Source: Runella defluvii
GTDB lineage: Bacteria > Bacteroidota > Bacteroidia > Cytophagales > Spirosomataceae
Direction: 5' to 3'
DNA length: 64,000 nt
Assembly: GCF_014195535.1 (NCBI RefSeq)
Contig: NZ_JACIBY010000001.1
Location: forward strand, 1,009,716-1,073,715
In this document: positions 1 to 7,531 of the stretch, piece after piece
Position numbering within the stretch: position 1 is the first letter of the stretch
How the letters are laid out: each line of letters starts with the position of its first letter
Notes under the pieces: model-generated
The model's input: only the letters and a program-made list of their open reading frames with translations
What the model was told of the DNA's origin: nothing
Databases searched by the model: none
Position numbers and translations under genes: made by a program

Positions 1-324
1 TTTGAAAAGATAGGCATTTACCCCCAGTTCCATCAAATGAGTTACAAAACGGTCTTCGCCATAGACCGAAAGTATAATTATTTTGATAGAAGGATAGTGT
101 ACGTGGAGGAGCTTGGTGGTTTCAATTCCATTCAACTCAGGCATCGACAAATCAAGCAAGACCACGTCGGGAATGGGTTCAAAATTTTGAAGCGAATCAA
201 GTAGAATACGGCCGTTATCAGCCTCTAACACAATCGAAATATTCTCAAAAGTATTGATAATTGACGCCATTCCGCGCCGAAAAAGTACTTGGTCGTCGGT
301 AATGGCTACGCGGATGTTTGCCAT
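1..324 (-). CDS. NarL/LuxR-type response regulator, receiver domain (3' end cut by window)
   Basis: Reading leftward from an ATG at 324, the frame is open to the window edge and gives 108 residues of a CheY-like receiver domain. Visible are the acidic pair in ITDDQVLF (residues 8-15), the phospho-acceptor Asp58 in LLDLSMPE, and the conserved Lys108 in YLFK at the very edge. The DNA-binding part would lie outside the window. The histidine kinase stop is 4 nt upstream, so the pair is an operon. Assignment to the NarL/FixJ class is inferred from the HisKA_3-type partner and from receiver style; the output domain is not visible. Confidence 0.88.
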   Translation of the reverse strand, partial: MANIRVAITDDQVLFRRGMASIINTFENISIVLEADNGRILLDSLQNFEPIPDVVLLDLSMPELNGIETTKLLHVHYPSIKIIILSVYGEDRFVTHLMELGVNAYLFK

Positions 325-328
325 AGAA

Positions 329-1129
329 TTAGTATGCGGAAAGAGGAACGTTAACGGTCACTTTGGTCCCTTGATTGGGTTGGGTAATAAACTGCAATGT
401 ACCATCAAACATACGGGCACGAGTTTCGATATTTTTAAGACCTAAGCTTTTTTTGCGATAAGCCTCGTCAAAATCAAAACCGCGCCCGTTGTCGATGTAA
501 AGTAGGGTAAGTTGGGTGTTTTGCTTTTGAACTGTAATCTGAATTTGAGTTGCTTGTGCGTATTTAATGGTATTATTGAGCAATTCTTGCACAAGTCGGT
601 ACAACATCAAGTTGAGCGAAACGCTGGCTTCGGGAATGTCCTCAATTTGCCAGTCGATGTCGGCCTCAGTCAGTTCAAGCGATTTTTCGCACAACCCTTC
701 GATGGCATAACTCAATCCAAACTCTTCTAATCCGCTGGGGAGTAGGTCGTTAGAGATACGTCGAACGCTATCAATGGTTGCGTCAATCAGTTCTTTGTAT
801 TTTTTGGTTAAGGAAACGATTTCGGGCGAAATTTTTGACTCAGCAGGCATTTGGCCTACCAACAAGCGCATGGCCGAGAGTGCAGCCCCAATTTCGTCGT
901 GCAAATCACGGGCAAGCCGTTTTCGCTCCGACTCAATCCCCTCCAACGTACTGTTGATGAGTTCTTGTTGGTATTTAAGTTCCATTTTTCTATAGTTTAA
1001 TTCTTGACGAAATAGACGGCGTTGGTAAAGTACAATAAACCCTACCACGCAACCTACCAGTAAAATCATCACAAACGACCCACCGAAAATAGCAAGGTAT
1101 AAATCTACTTCTGATGAGGACTGTTCCAT
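329..1129 (-). CDS. HisKA_3-type sensor histidine kinase (NarX/DesK class)
   Basis: 266 residues starting at the ATG at 1129; a longer start at 1186 would add 19 residues that lie deeper in the upstream gene. There is one membrane segment (about 13-35), a short coiled-coil linker, then the dimerisation/phospho-acceptor motif ARDLHDEIGAALS with His77. The ATPase part has the N-box QELLNNTIKYAQA (181-193), the G1 box DNGRGFD and a GLKNIETRARM segment. There is no extracytoplasmic sensor domain, so the signal may come from the adjoining 7-TM protein, whose 3' end overlaps this gene by 25 nt. It would phosphorylate the receiver encoded just downstream. Confidence 0.9.
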   Translation of the reverse strand: MEQSSSEVDLYLAIFGGSFVMILLVGCVVGFIVLYQRRLFRQELNYRKMELKYQQELINSTLEGIESERKRLARDLHDEIGAALSAMRLLVGQMPAESKISPEIVSLTKKYKELIDATIDSVRRISNDLLPSGLEEFGLSYAIEGLCEKSLELTEADIDWQIEDIPEASVSLNLMLYRLVQELLNNTIKYAQATQIQITVQKQNTQLTLLYIDNGRGFDFDEAYRKKSLGLKNIETRARMFDGTLQFITQPNQGTKVTVNVPLSAY

Positions 1130-1755
1130 AAACCTATTCCAATTAAGATGTACAAAAGGGCTATCAGGCACGAATGTAACCCCCACGACATGTAATTGAA
1201 AGCTTTATTTTCTTTTAAAATGACGTTGCTTAGGATAAACAAAACGAGGTTGCCCGCAAAGTAGAGCAAGAAACCCGTGTTTATCCAAAAAATGGGTTGT
1301 TGAGTAGGGTTTTTAGAACTAAGTTCAATCAATAGTTTGTAAAAACATAAAAGCGAAAAAATAATCACCAAAAGGGCTTCTAATCCCCGAGAATAGGTGT
1401 TGAACTCCGTGATTTTTTGAATAAACAAGGAGTTCAACACAGCAAATCCCGTAAAGAAAACCATCAAACTAGGCACTAAACGACGACTATAGAAATAGCC
1501 AAAAAAGCTAAAATAAAATAACGCAATGAGGTTAAATTCTAACACAGTATATAAATGAAGTATGGGTAAATTGGTGCCAAATACTTCACTAAACCACGTG
1601 GCAGTTAACTCCGTTAAAAGTCCAAGACCTAGAAATGCAATGACGTACGTACGTTCTTTCTTAATAAATCTATATCGGTAAAGTGCAATTCCGATTGGAA
1701 ATATCAAGAAGTAAATCGTATGATAGAGCATCCATGTCAAGAAATCTTGTATCAT
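1105..1755 (-). CDS. Polytopic membrane protein, first gene of the two-component operon
   Basis: 216 residues with about seven hydrophobic segments and short polar loops; no enzymatic motif is recognisable. It ends 25 nt inside the histidine kinase gene and begins 18 nt after the preceding gene's stop, so it is probably co-translated with the kinase. Because that kinase has only one membrane helix and no sensor domain, a role as its membrane sensor or partner is a reasonable inference, but no family was recognised. The same gene order (7-TM protein, HisKA_3 kinase, NarL regulator) in related genomes would support it. Confidence 0.75.
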   Translation of the reverse strand: MIQDFLTWMLYHTIYFLIFPIGIALYRYRFIKKERTYVIAFLGLGLLTELTATWFSEVFGTNLPILHLYTVLEFNLIALFYFSFFGYFYSRRLVPSLMVFFTGFAVLNSLFIQKITEFNTYSRGLEALLVIIFSLLCFYKLLIELSSKNPTQQPIFWINTGFLLYFAGNLVLFILSNVILKENKAFNYMSWGLHSCLIALLYILIGIGLWNSPHQK

Positions 1756-1773
1756 TTATTTTATAGCTAATTT

Positions 1774-2265
1774 TTAATCGCAAGATGAGCCGTCAGGAGC
1801 TGGTATAAAAAGAGGGCTTTTGGGGTCGCAAATAGGCGGACAAGGGCGACTCACATCGAAAACTTGGTAATCACCTCGAACTTCTTTCCCTGTAGCTATA
1901 TCATAGACTGTTTGCTCTCCAATCAAATCAATGATGACATCTTTGTCATCGCCGTCATAATCTTTAATGGTTGTCCCTTTTACCGCTGCACTTGCAATGA
2001 TAATACAAGGTTCATACCCAAGTTTTGTGTCAGGGTTTGGTTTAAGTCCAATATAGATACGGGCATATTCGGTGTCAGGTTGAGCAAGGGCTTCAACAAA
2101 ATCGGCACGGCGAACTACAAATGCGCGTATGTCTGAAGGTTTAAAATCAGGGTCATTGGCAGGGTTGGCATTGATCCAGTTTGATACCCACGACTGGGCG
2201 TCGGCTAGGGGTACTGCTACTGATTGCCATTCGTTTTCTTGGTCTTTGGTTACGTGCGTACTCAT
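1774..2265 (-). CDS. Hypothetical protein (163 aa), soluble
   Basis: No family recognised. The protein is acidic, without signal peptide or membrane helix. It has a central segment rich in Asp/Asn (KDYDGDDKDVII) and a C-terminal tail with three Cys (CPPICDP and the penultimate-type SSCD end) that could bind metal or form disulfides. Stop at 1774 is 18 nt before the 7-TM gene start, so it may be the first cistron of that operon. A TAGATTTG box at 2325-2332 sits about 60 nt upstream. It points away from the PI-PLC cassette, with which it shares a 311-bp intergenic region. Confidence 0.7.
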   Translation of the reverse strand: MSTHVTKDQENEWQSVAVPLADAQSWVSNWINANPANDPDFKPSDIRAFVVRRADFVEALAQPDTEYARIYIGLKPNPDTKLGYEPCIIIASAAVKGTTIKDYDGDDKDVIIDLIGEQTVYDIATGKEVRGDYQVFDVSRPCPPICDPKSPLFIPAPDGSSCD

Positions 2266-2324
2266 GAGTCTTTTTTTAAGTTGAGGGATGATTGATTGAA
2301 AAATCTAAATATAAAGAAAACGTA

Positions 2325-2332
2325 CAAATCTA
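2325..2332 (-). promoter_or_regulatory. Putative -7 box (TAGATTTG) for the 1774-2265 gene
   Basis: On the minus strand this octamer fits the Bacteroidota -7 consensus TAnnTTTG and lies about 60 nt upstream of the ATG at 2265. No clear TTTG -33 box sits 19-22 nt further upstream, so support is partial. Confidence 0.35.
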
Positions 2333-2352
2333 GGGGCTTCCCCAGCTAGAAT

Positions 2353-2420
2353 TATAGGTAAAAATGCCTGTTTTTGGTATATAGGTAAAATTACGGGGTT
2401 GGTATAGGTTAAAATGCCCG
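2353..2420 (+). repeat. Three direct repeats of TATAGGTAAAA-ATGCC type
   Basis: Copies start at 2353, 2380 and 2403 (spacing 27 and 23 nt). Copies one and three share TATAGG, an A-rich stretch and ATGCC. The third copy also forms the left arm of a stem (GTTAAAATGCCC at 2408-2419 with GGGTATTTTAAC at 2432-2443, one G:T wobble). The position, 160-220 nt upstream of the cassette start, suggests a regulator-binding array; this is inference. Confidence 0.55.
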
Positions 2421-2576
2421 TTTTGAAAAAAGGGTATTTTAACGGATACGGAGGCGGTAGATGTTTTTCAATTTTGTATCGGCTTAAACAACTAAGTCAT
2501 GGTTAATTGCTCAACATAATTTTACCCAACGTTATGAAAAACTCTTCAAAATTTTAAACTATTAACTTTTCACGTT

Positions 2577-3110
2577 ATGAACTACACATTTAACAAGACC
2601 ACTTTTCGGTCGTTTTATCCTGATTGCGAAGAAACCAATGACGGTACCGCAATTGAGTACAAAGTGGAAGACTCAAACTATCGGGTTTATTATCCAACCA
2701 ATGTCGTTAAAACATCAACGACGATGCAAATGACGGTTCAGCTTGACCATATCAGGGGAGGGGCAACCGATGACCACGTGATACTTGTTCTCAATTATGA
2801 CGATAAAGCCCATTTATCGAGCGTAAGTTATACGTGGGAAGCTGGAAATGACGGGTACCAAATTCCAGAAACACTCATCAAGGCCGTCGATATTGCCTTT
2901 GACGTAGCGGGTTTACTGGGTGCTTTTGAAACAGCAGGAATTTCGGAAGAAGTAGCCGAAGGAACAAAAGAAGTATTCGACGTATGTTGCAAAGCGTACA
3001 ACGATATTTCCAAAATTGTGGTGAAATGGAGTGACAACGGAGGACGTATGTACTTCATCCCTGTGGTTTGTCACAGTATCATTCGCCTCACTAATTCGGT
3101 ATCTGTTTAA
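2577..3110 (+). CDS. Unknown protein, first member of a paralogous pair
   Basis: 177 residues, no signal peptide. It resembles the next gene's product: both start MN(Y/F), carry a central block (D-H-I-R-G, a short gap, then D-D-H-x-I-L; here around residues 57-69) and end in S-V-S-V or A-V-S-V. This copy has in addition an Ala/Glu-rich helical insert (about 100-140) with one Cys pair. Function is unknown. It is the first gene of a tight plus-strand cassette (23-nt gap to the next) that ends with a PI-PLC-like enzyme, so a shared role with lipid headgroup chemistry or a secreted/effector function is possible but unproven. Confidence 0.75.
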   Translation: MNYTFNKTTFRSFYPDCEETNDGTAIEYKVEDSNYRVYYPTNVVKTSTTMQMTVQLDHIRGGATDDHVILVLNYDDKAHLSSVSYTWEAGNDGYQIPETLIKAVDIAFDVAGLLGAFETAGISEEVAEGTKEVFDVCCKAYNDISKIVVKWSDNGGRMYFIPVVCHSIIRLTNSVSV

Positions 3111-3133
3111 TTCACCCTTAACTTCCTATTGTC

Positions 3134-3646
3134 ATGAACTTCAACTATGATACTTTTAGCTCGACTTTAGATACCTACGATGACGTAGATGTAAAACATA
3201 GCAGCACAAACCATGGCTGGTTTTACAAAGATTCAAAAGATGATTCTGATTTTAACTTGGTGGTAGAATACTCGTACGACGATGATCACAACTACCGTAC
3301 GTGGCGCCAAGAATTGACCAAGATGGAAGGCAATTCTGGTCTGTTGGTTTCTACCAAAATCGACCATATTCGCGGAGATAACCAAGACGACCATTTGATC
3401 TTGATGGCCTGCTACAACGCCGTTGGAGTGATTTGTTATGCTCAGGCGTTTGTGCAAATGAAAAACGAAGACCCCATTCAAACCGATATTATCACAACAG
3501 GTGACATTCCTGATCAAATTCACGACCAAATACAGGCGCACATCAAAGACGATTATGGTATTAATGGAAGTACCGATGGTCGCAAAAAAATTCCACACAT
3601 AGCCAAAGTGAATCTTTACAGCATGGCGGCAGCAGTTAGTGTTTAA
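3134..3646 (+). CDS. Unknown protein, second member of the paralogous pair
   Basis: 170 residues, strongly acidic at the N-terminus (several Asp runs), without signal peptide or membrane helix. It shares with the preceding gene the MN start, the KIDHIRG...DDHLILM block near residues 76-92 and the VSV C-terminus, pointing to an old tandem duplication. Start ATG at 3134 follows the upstream stop by 23 nt. The stop at 3646 lies 37 nt before the chosen start of the PI-PLC-like gene. No known domain was recognised. Confidence 0.75.
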   Translation: MNFNYDTFSSTLDTYDDVDVKHSSTNHGWFYKDSKDDSDFNLVVEYSYDDDHNYRTWRQELTKMEGNSGLLVSTKIDHIRGDNQDDHLILMACYNAVGVICYAQAFVQMKNEDPIQTDIITTGDIPDQIHDQIQAHIKDDYGINGSTDGRKKIPHIAKVNLYSMAAAVSV

Positions 3647-3683
3647 TTATCAATTGGTTTCATTTTTATCTTTACTCAACGTT

Positions 3684-4511
3684 ATGGCAAGTTTACAAGA
3701 CAGTACCCCGTTTCAAAACGTGGTGTTTAAAGCATCGCACAATTCGTACGATCGGAAGGAAAGCCTTTCAGAACAACTTACCTTGAAATCTCCCATCTAT
3801 CAATGTGGATGCAGAGGGATAGAACTCGACATTTGGCGACATTCAAGTGATTCGATGAATGATGGGTATTTTACCGTGAATCATGCGACGAATGGAGGGC
3901 CAAAATTATCTGTGTATTTGGATCAATTATCAGATTGGCATACCAAAAACCCTGGCCACGATGTAATTTGGGTTATGTTGGACATCAAAAGTGACCAAGG
4001 TGATGAAGGGCTATTTCCAGATGAAATAGATAACTATCTGACAACCTATTTTGGTCGTGAATTGATAAAAACACCACATGACCTTTTTCCAGGTTTAACA
4101 GATTCCAACAAACTCTCAGATGTAGTCCAGGCACAAGGCTGGCCCACCCTTGGCTCGTTAAAAAATCATTTTATCTTTTGCCTGAGTGGCAACGAAGATT
4201 GGAAGAAAGTGTATTATCGAAAAAACCGTTCGCAGCGTATCTGTTTTGCCGATTGTGACAACGCAGACCAGCTAACTGTCCCAAATTCGAGGGTTGTCTA
4301 TAACGTAAAGTCAGGCAGCGGAAAACAAGCTGATTTTAATGATTTGATGCAGAAAAAAATCTTGATTCGCGTCTATGACGTGGACAGTGAGGGCGATTGG
4401 GACAAGGCAATGGGCATGGGAGCGAATATTTTAGCGACCGACAAAGTGTCAGATTACTCTTGGGCGGAGGTATCACCACGGGATTTATATGCGGCCCAAA
4501 CGCATTTGTAG
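3684..4511 (+). CDS. PI-PLC-like phosphodiesterase (Ca2+-dependent PI-PLC family)
   Basis: 275 residues from the ATG at 3684; an upstream ATG at 3639 would overlap the previous gene and add a poorly conserved tail. The sequence shows a PI-PLC X-type active site. His19 lies in FKASHNSYD, an acidic metal-binding pair (Glu47 and Asp49) lies in GIELDIW, and a second His67 lies in VNHATNG. It continues with VIWVMLDIKSDQG and a late ILATDKVSDY strand, as in a TIM-barrel phosphodiesterase. This family cleaves phosphoinositides or related phosphodiesters. No signal peptide is evident, so the site of action is unclear. It is the third gene of the cassette; a terminator follows at 4528-4566. Confidence 0.78.
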   Translation: MASLQDSTPFQNVVFKASHNSYDRKESLSEQLTLKSPIYQCGCRGIELDIWRHSSDSMNDGYFTVNHATNGGPKLSVYLDQLSDWHTKNPGHDVIWVMLDIKSDQGDEGLFPDEIDNYLTTYFGRELIKTPHDLFPGLTDSNKLSDVVQAQGWPTLGSLKNHFIFCLSGNEDWKKVYYRKNRSQRICFADCDNADQLTVPNSRVVYNVKSGSGKQADFNDLMQKKILIRVYDVDSEGDWDKAMGMGANILATDKVSDYSWAEVSPRDLYAAQTHL

Positions 4512-4527
4512 AAATAGTTAACCGTTT

Positions 4528-4566
4528 GCAAAAAGCGACTTGGAGAGATTTCAAGTCGCTTTTTGC
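4528..4566. terminator. Bidirectional terminator hairpin
   Basis: A perfect 14-bp inverted repeat (4528-4541 with 4553-4566) and an 11-nt loop, A-rich on one side and T-rich on the other. It stands between the convergent PI-PLC cassette and the 20-kb polysaccharide operon, so it probably ends transcription from both sides. Confidence 0.85.
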
Positions 4567-4585
4567 GTTTATTGACTTCCAGTGC

Positions 4586-5353
4586 TTATTTCAAAGGGCG
4601 TAGGTAATAGTATTTTCGCAGATTGATTATGATGTAAAATGTAAAATAGTATAGCTTTTGAAAGAAATTCCAGTTAAAACAACGTCGATAAACTGTTGCC
4701 CAATGGTACTGCGCTACTTTCCACTTATTCCATGATTTGTTGTGGGGATGTAAACGATAGAAAGCCAAGGGGATGTCGATGCCATAAAAATGATACTTTG
4801 TTTGTTGCAAAGTTTTGGCCCACAGCACATAGTCTTCCTGAAAAAAAAGATCGGTTGGAAAATATAAGTTACCTACTTTGTTTCTGTCGTACATGACTGT
4901 CAGGCAGCCGATGGGATTAGAATAAAAAAAATCGTGGTATTTTATGATCGGTTTAACTTTCAGAATGTGAGGATGAATTTGGCCTTCGTGGTTAAATGTT
5001 TGATAAGAAGTAACGCTCAAGGCATGGTTATTTTTTTGCATGAACTCATACTGAATTTCTAATTTTTGGGGTAGCCAGCAGTCGTCAGCATCTAAAAAAG
5101 CAATATAGCTACCAGCGGCATGTTGGGTGCCTAAGTTGCGCGCTCCAGCTGAGTATAATTTCTGGTGACTACAAATAAGCCTGATTCGGGGGTCATTTTT
5201 GGCGTATTTTTGGGCAATTTCAGTTGTTCTGTCAGTCGATACGTCATCGACAATCAGCATTTCCCAATCTTGAAATGTTTGGGCAATGACGGAGTCAATG
5301 GCTTGTCCTAAGTATTTTTCACAGTTATAAGCTGCTGTAATGATAGAAATCAT
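4586..5353 (-). CDS. Glycosyltransferase family 2
   Basis: 255 residues with a GT-A fold. The N-terminal nucleotide-binding strand is ISIITAAYN (2-10), IVDDVSTDRT follows at 34-43, and the metal-binding DAD (88-90) is in FLDADDCW. It should transfer a sugar from a nucleotide sugar to a growing lipid-linked repeat unit at the inner membrane; the sugar is not predictable. It is the last gene of the long minus-strand locus. Its ATG overlaps the stop of the polymerase-like gene upstream in ATGA fashion (5350-5353), which indicates translational coupling. A short C-terminal amphipathic/hydrophobic stretch may help membrane association. Confidence 0.9.
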   Translation of the reverse strand: MISIITAAYNCEKYLGQAIDSVIAQTFQDWEMLIVDDVSTDRTTEIAQKYAKNDPRIRLICSHQKLYSAGARNLGTQHAAGSYIAFLDADDCWLPQKLEIQYEFMQKNNHALSVTSYQTFNHEGQIHPHILKVKPIIKYHDFFYSNPIGCLTVMYDRNKVGNLYFPTDLFFQEDYVLWAKTLQQTKYHFYGIDIPLAFYRLHPHNKSWNKWKVAQYHWATVYRRCFNWNFFQKLYYFTFYIIINLRKYYYLRPLK

Positions 5354-6753
5354 TGGCCAAGAGGTAGGGTAGGGGTGTTATGGATTACAGCTTCAAAATC
5401 ATCAAAATATAAGTAAGGCGTAACGACAAATACTAGAATGACGATGAAGTTGAAGTAGCTACACATATACGTACTAATCATTGTATAAATAAAGCAAAGG
5501 CATAATCCACGGTAGGTAGGATTATTAAATTCTTTTTGAAAATGGTTAATTTTATTGAAAGTAGAAACATAAAACCACATAAATAACAAAAATCCCCAAA
5601 TCCCGAATTCGGAAGCAATCTTGGCGGGTAAAAATTTAACAGTAAAATGGGCATCCAACTGCATCCTTTCAGATAATAGTGGATTGGTGAGCATATTGGG
5701 GAAGTAATCGGACATCAGTTGTGGGAAAATGTAATAGAAACTTTCTCCGCCAATTCCTAAAAAAGAAGAATCATAGAGCGACAGAAAACCCAGTAACGGC
5801 GTTCCAAAACGTTCGAGAAAAGAATAATCTTCTTGTAGCCAATAAGTGAGTCTATCGGCACTAAAGCTACTTAGCAAATCACCTACGATACTGAGGTGAT
5901 GAACCGTGTATTCGATAAGAAAATAATCTCTAAGTGAATAGGCTAACCCGATAAAAATAAGACCAACGCTCACGTTAGAAAATAACCTCCGAAAATTGAC
6001 TTTGGTGCAAAATAGCCAGTATATAAATAAGCTACCAATAAATGCTACGTACCCAATCGAGGAGCTTATCAACAAAAATAATACGAATAAAACGGTTAGA
6101 TAGATACGTCGAAAGGTAGGGTTGTCGTGATAAAATGAATAGACCCAAAAGAGTACAATTAGCACATAAGTGGCCGCGTGGGAGGCTTCGGTAGTGGTAA
6201 GTTGCGGACGGTCGAGTAAGGGGCGATAGCTGAATAAACTGGTAAATAAATTGGCAATGGGCATGGGTAGTAGCCCTTGAATAGCAAAAAACTGAACGTA
6301 ACCAATGCCAATTGGAAGAACAGAAGATAAAATGAGGCTATAGGTCAGGAGTCGAATAACTTCAGTGGTAGAAAACCGTTCGAGCAAACCTTTCAAAAAA
6401 TGGCGGCAAGTAGCAATGGTAATCACTGATAAGGTGCCCGTGATACAAAACTTGAAGAGTCCCCGAAAATCGTGGTAAACAAAGTAGGCTTTAGCAAAAG
6501 TGAATAGTAGGAGTACCAAGAGTCCTAGCCATAAACGGATTTCAAAGACAGAAATACTTCTGGATTTTAATTTTTGCAAAATCCAGTAAACCAGCAAAAT
6601 AACGGTAGATAGGGGTCTGTTTTCGTTGTTGAGTGGTAAAAGTGGAAAGCCATCGACTGAAACGAAGAGAATTGCCCACACAAATAGTTTTTCTAATTGT
6701 GTCAGTTGTGTCCGCAAATAAGCTAATTGGTAAAGCAGTTCTCTCATTAACAC
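5350..6753 (-). CDS. O-antigen polymerase/ligase-like membrane protein (Wzy/WaaL type)
   Basis: 467 residues with about 11-12 hydrophobic helices and one large loop in the second half (about 290-390) rich in Phe, Leu and Tyr, the usual layout of Wzy/WaaL proteins. No strict motif is expected in this fast-evolving family, so the call rests on topology and setting: it lies 4 nt after a GT2 gene and overlaps the next GT2 gene. It would join repeat units on the periplasmic side or ligate them to a lipid. It is one of three polymerase-like proteins in the window. Confidence 0.72.
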   Translation of the reverse strand: MLMRELLYQLAYLRTQLTQLEKLFVWAILFVSVDGFPLLPLNNENRPLSTVILLVYWILQKLKSRSISVFEIRLWLGLLVLLLFTFAKAYFVYHDFRGLFKFCITGTLSVITIATCRHFLKGLLERFSTTEVIRLLTYSLILSSVLPIGIGYVQFFAIQGLLPMPIANLFTSLFSYRPLLDRPQLTTTEASHAATYVLIVLFWVYSFYHDNPTFRRIYLTVLFVLFLLISSSIGYVAFIGSLFIYWLFCTKVNFRRLFSNVSVGLIFIGLAYSLRDYFLIEYTVHHLSIVGDLLSSFSADRLTYWLQEDYSFLERFGTPLLGFLSLYDSSFLGIGGESFYYIFPQLMSDYFPNMLTNPLLSERMQLDAHFTVKFLPAKIASEFGIWGFLLFMWFYVSTFNKINHFQKEFNNPTYRGLCLCFIYTMISTYMCSYFNFIVILVFVVTPYLYFDDFEAVIHNTPTLPLGQ

Positions 6754-6757
6754 CCTT

Positions 6758-7519
6758 TTAACTAGTCACAGCTTTCAACGTTCGGACCATAATGGCGGCC
6801 ATAGTAGTCAAACGTAGATACCATGATTCTTTCCACGAAAAGTACCGTTCTATTACTTTCCAACGTTCAATGTTACTTTTCCGTATCCCTTTGGTGGTAA
6901 AACCCTCGAACATAAAATTGGCTAAGTATTGTGGAGCACGGACAAAGACGCTTGGGGTGATGGTCCACACTCTTAGGTAAAATTCATAGTCGGCTACGTA
7001 ACGATAAGACGTGTCATAGCCCCCAAAAGTACGGTAAATCTCGCGGCCAATGAGTGTCCCTTGGTGACAAATACCATTTTTTCGGTTAAAATTAAATTCA
7101 GCTTGGCGGTGTATCTTTTTGGTCGAATTTAAAAAAAATACGACCCAGTCGCAGCAAATGATTTTGTTATTCACGTTTCCCTGTGCCCTTTGCACCATTT
7201 CTTCAATGGCATTGGGTTGAAGAAAATCCCCAGCATTTAATAGCAAGATGGCATCACCCGTACTCATTTGTATGCCTTTGTTCATCGCATCATAAATTCC
7301 CTTGTCTTTTTCGCTGACCCATTTTGTAATGCTTGTTTCGTACTTTTTAAGTATATCCAAGGTCCCGTCGGTCGATTGTCCATCAATAACGATGTATTCA
7401 ATGTTTGGGTAGGTTTGACTTACAACACTCTGAATGGTGGTCGTCAAATGTGCCGCGGCATTGAGACAAACGGTGACAATACTTATGCGAGGCTCTGTGG
7501 TTTGGGTAGGAAAACTCAT
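6758..7519 (-). CDS. Glycosyltransferase family 2 (WcaA-like)
   Basis: 253 residues. ISIVTVCLN (12-20) and YIVIDGQSTDGT (42-53) form the nucleotide-binding half. The usual DxD position reads NAGD (95-98) after GIYDAMNKGI, a pattern also present in the other WcaA-like enzyme at 17643-18404, with which it aligns well over the first 110 residues. Its role is a sugar transfer in polysaccharide repeat synthesis. It is separated by 12 nt from the upstream 598-aa membrane protein and by 4 nt from the downstream polymerase-like gene. Confidence 0.88.
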   Translation of the reverse strand: MSFPTQTTEPRISIVTVCLNAAAHLTTTIQSVVSQTYPNIEYIVIDGQSTDGTLDILKKYETSITKWVSEKDKGIYDAMNKGIQMSTGDAILLLNAGDFLQPNAIEEMVQRAQGNVNNKIICCDWVVFFLNSTKKIHRQAEFNFNRKNGICHQGTLIGREIYRTFGGYDTSYRYVADYEFYLRVWTITPSVFVRAPQYLANFMFEGFTTKGIRKSNIERWKVIERYFSWKESWYLRLTTMAAIMVRTLKAVTS

Positions 7520-7531
7520 ACGTTGCTTACT

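Larger units (their letters stand above)
2266..2576. other. 311-bp divergent intergenic region with repeats, no gene
   Basis: No open frame is convincing here. The stretch carries the promoter-like box for the leftward gene (2325-2332), three direct copies of a TATAGGTAAAA-type repeat (2353-2420) and a 12-bp near-perfect stem (2408-2419 with 2432-2443). It should contain the promoters of both the leftward 163-aa gene and the rightward three-gene cassette. No tRNA-like fold was seen. Confidence 0.7.

Noticed and set aside
6758..7519. Inactive glycosyltransferase because DxD is NAGD
   Set aside because: The same replacement occurs in the paralogue at 17643-18404 and is a usual feature of WcaA-like GT2 enzymes.
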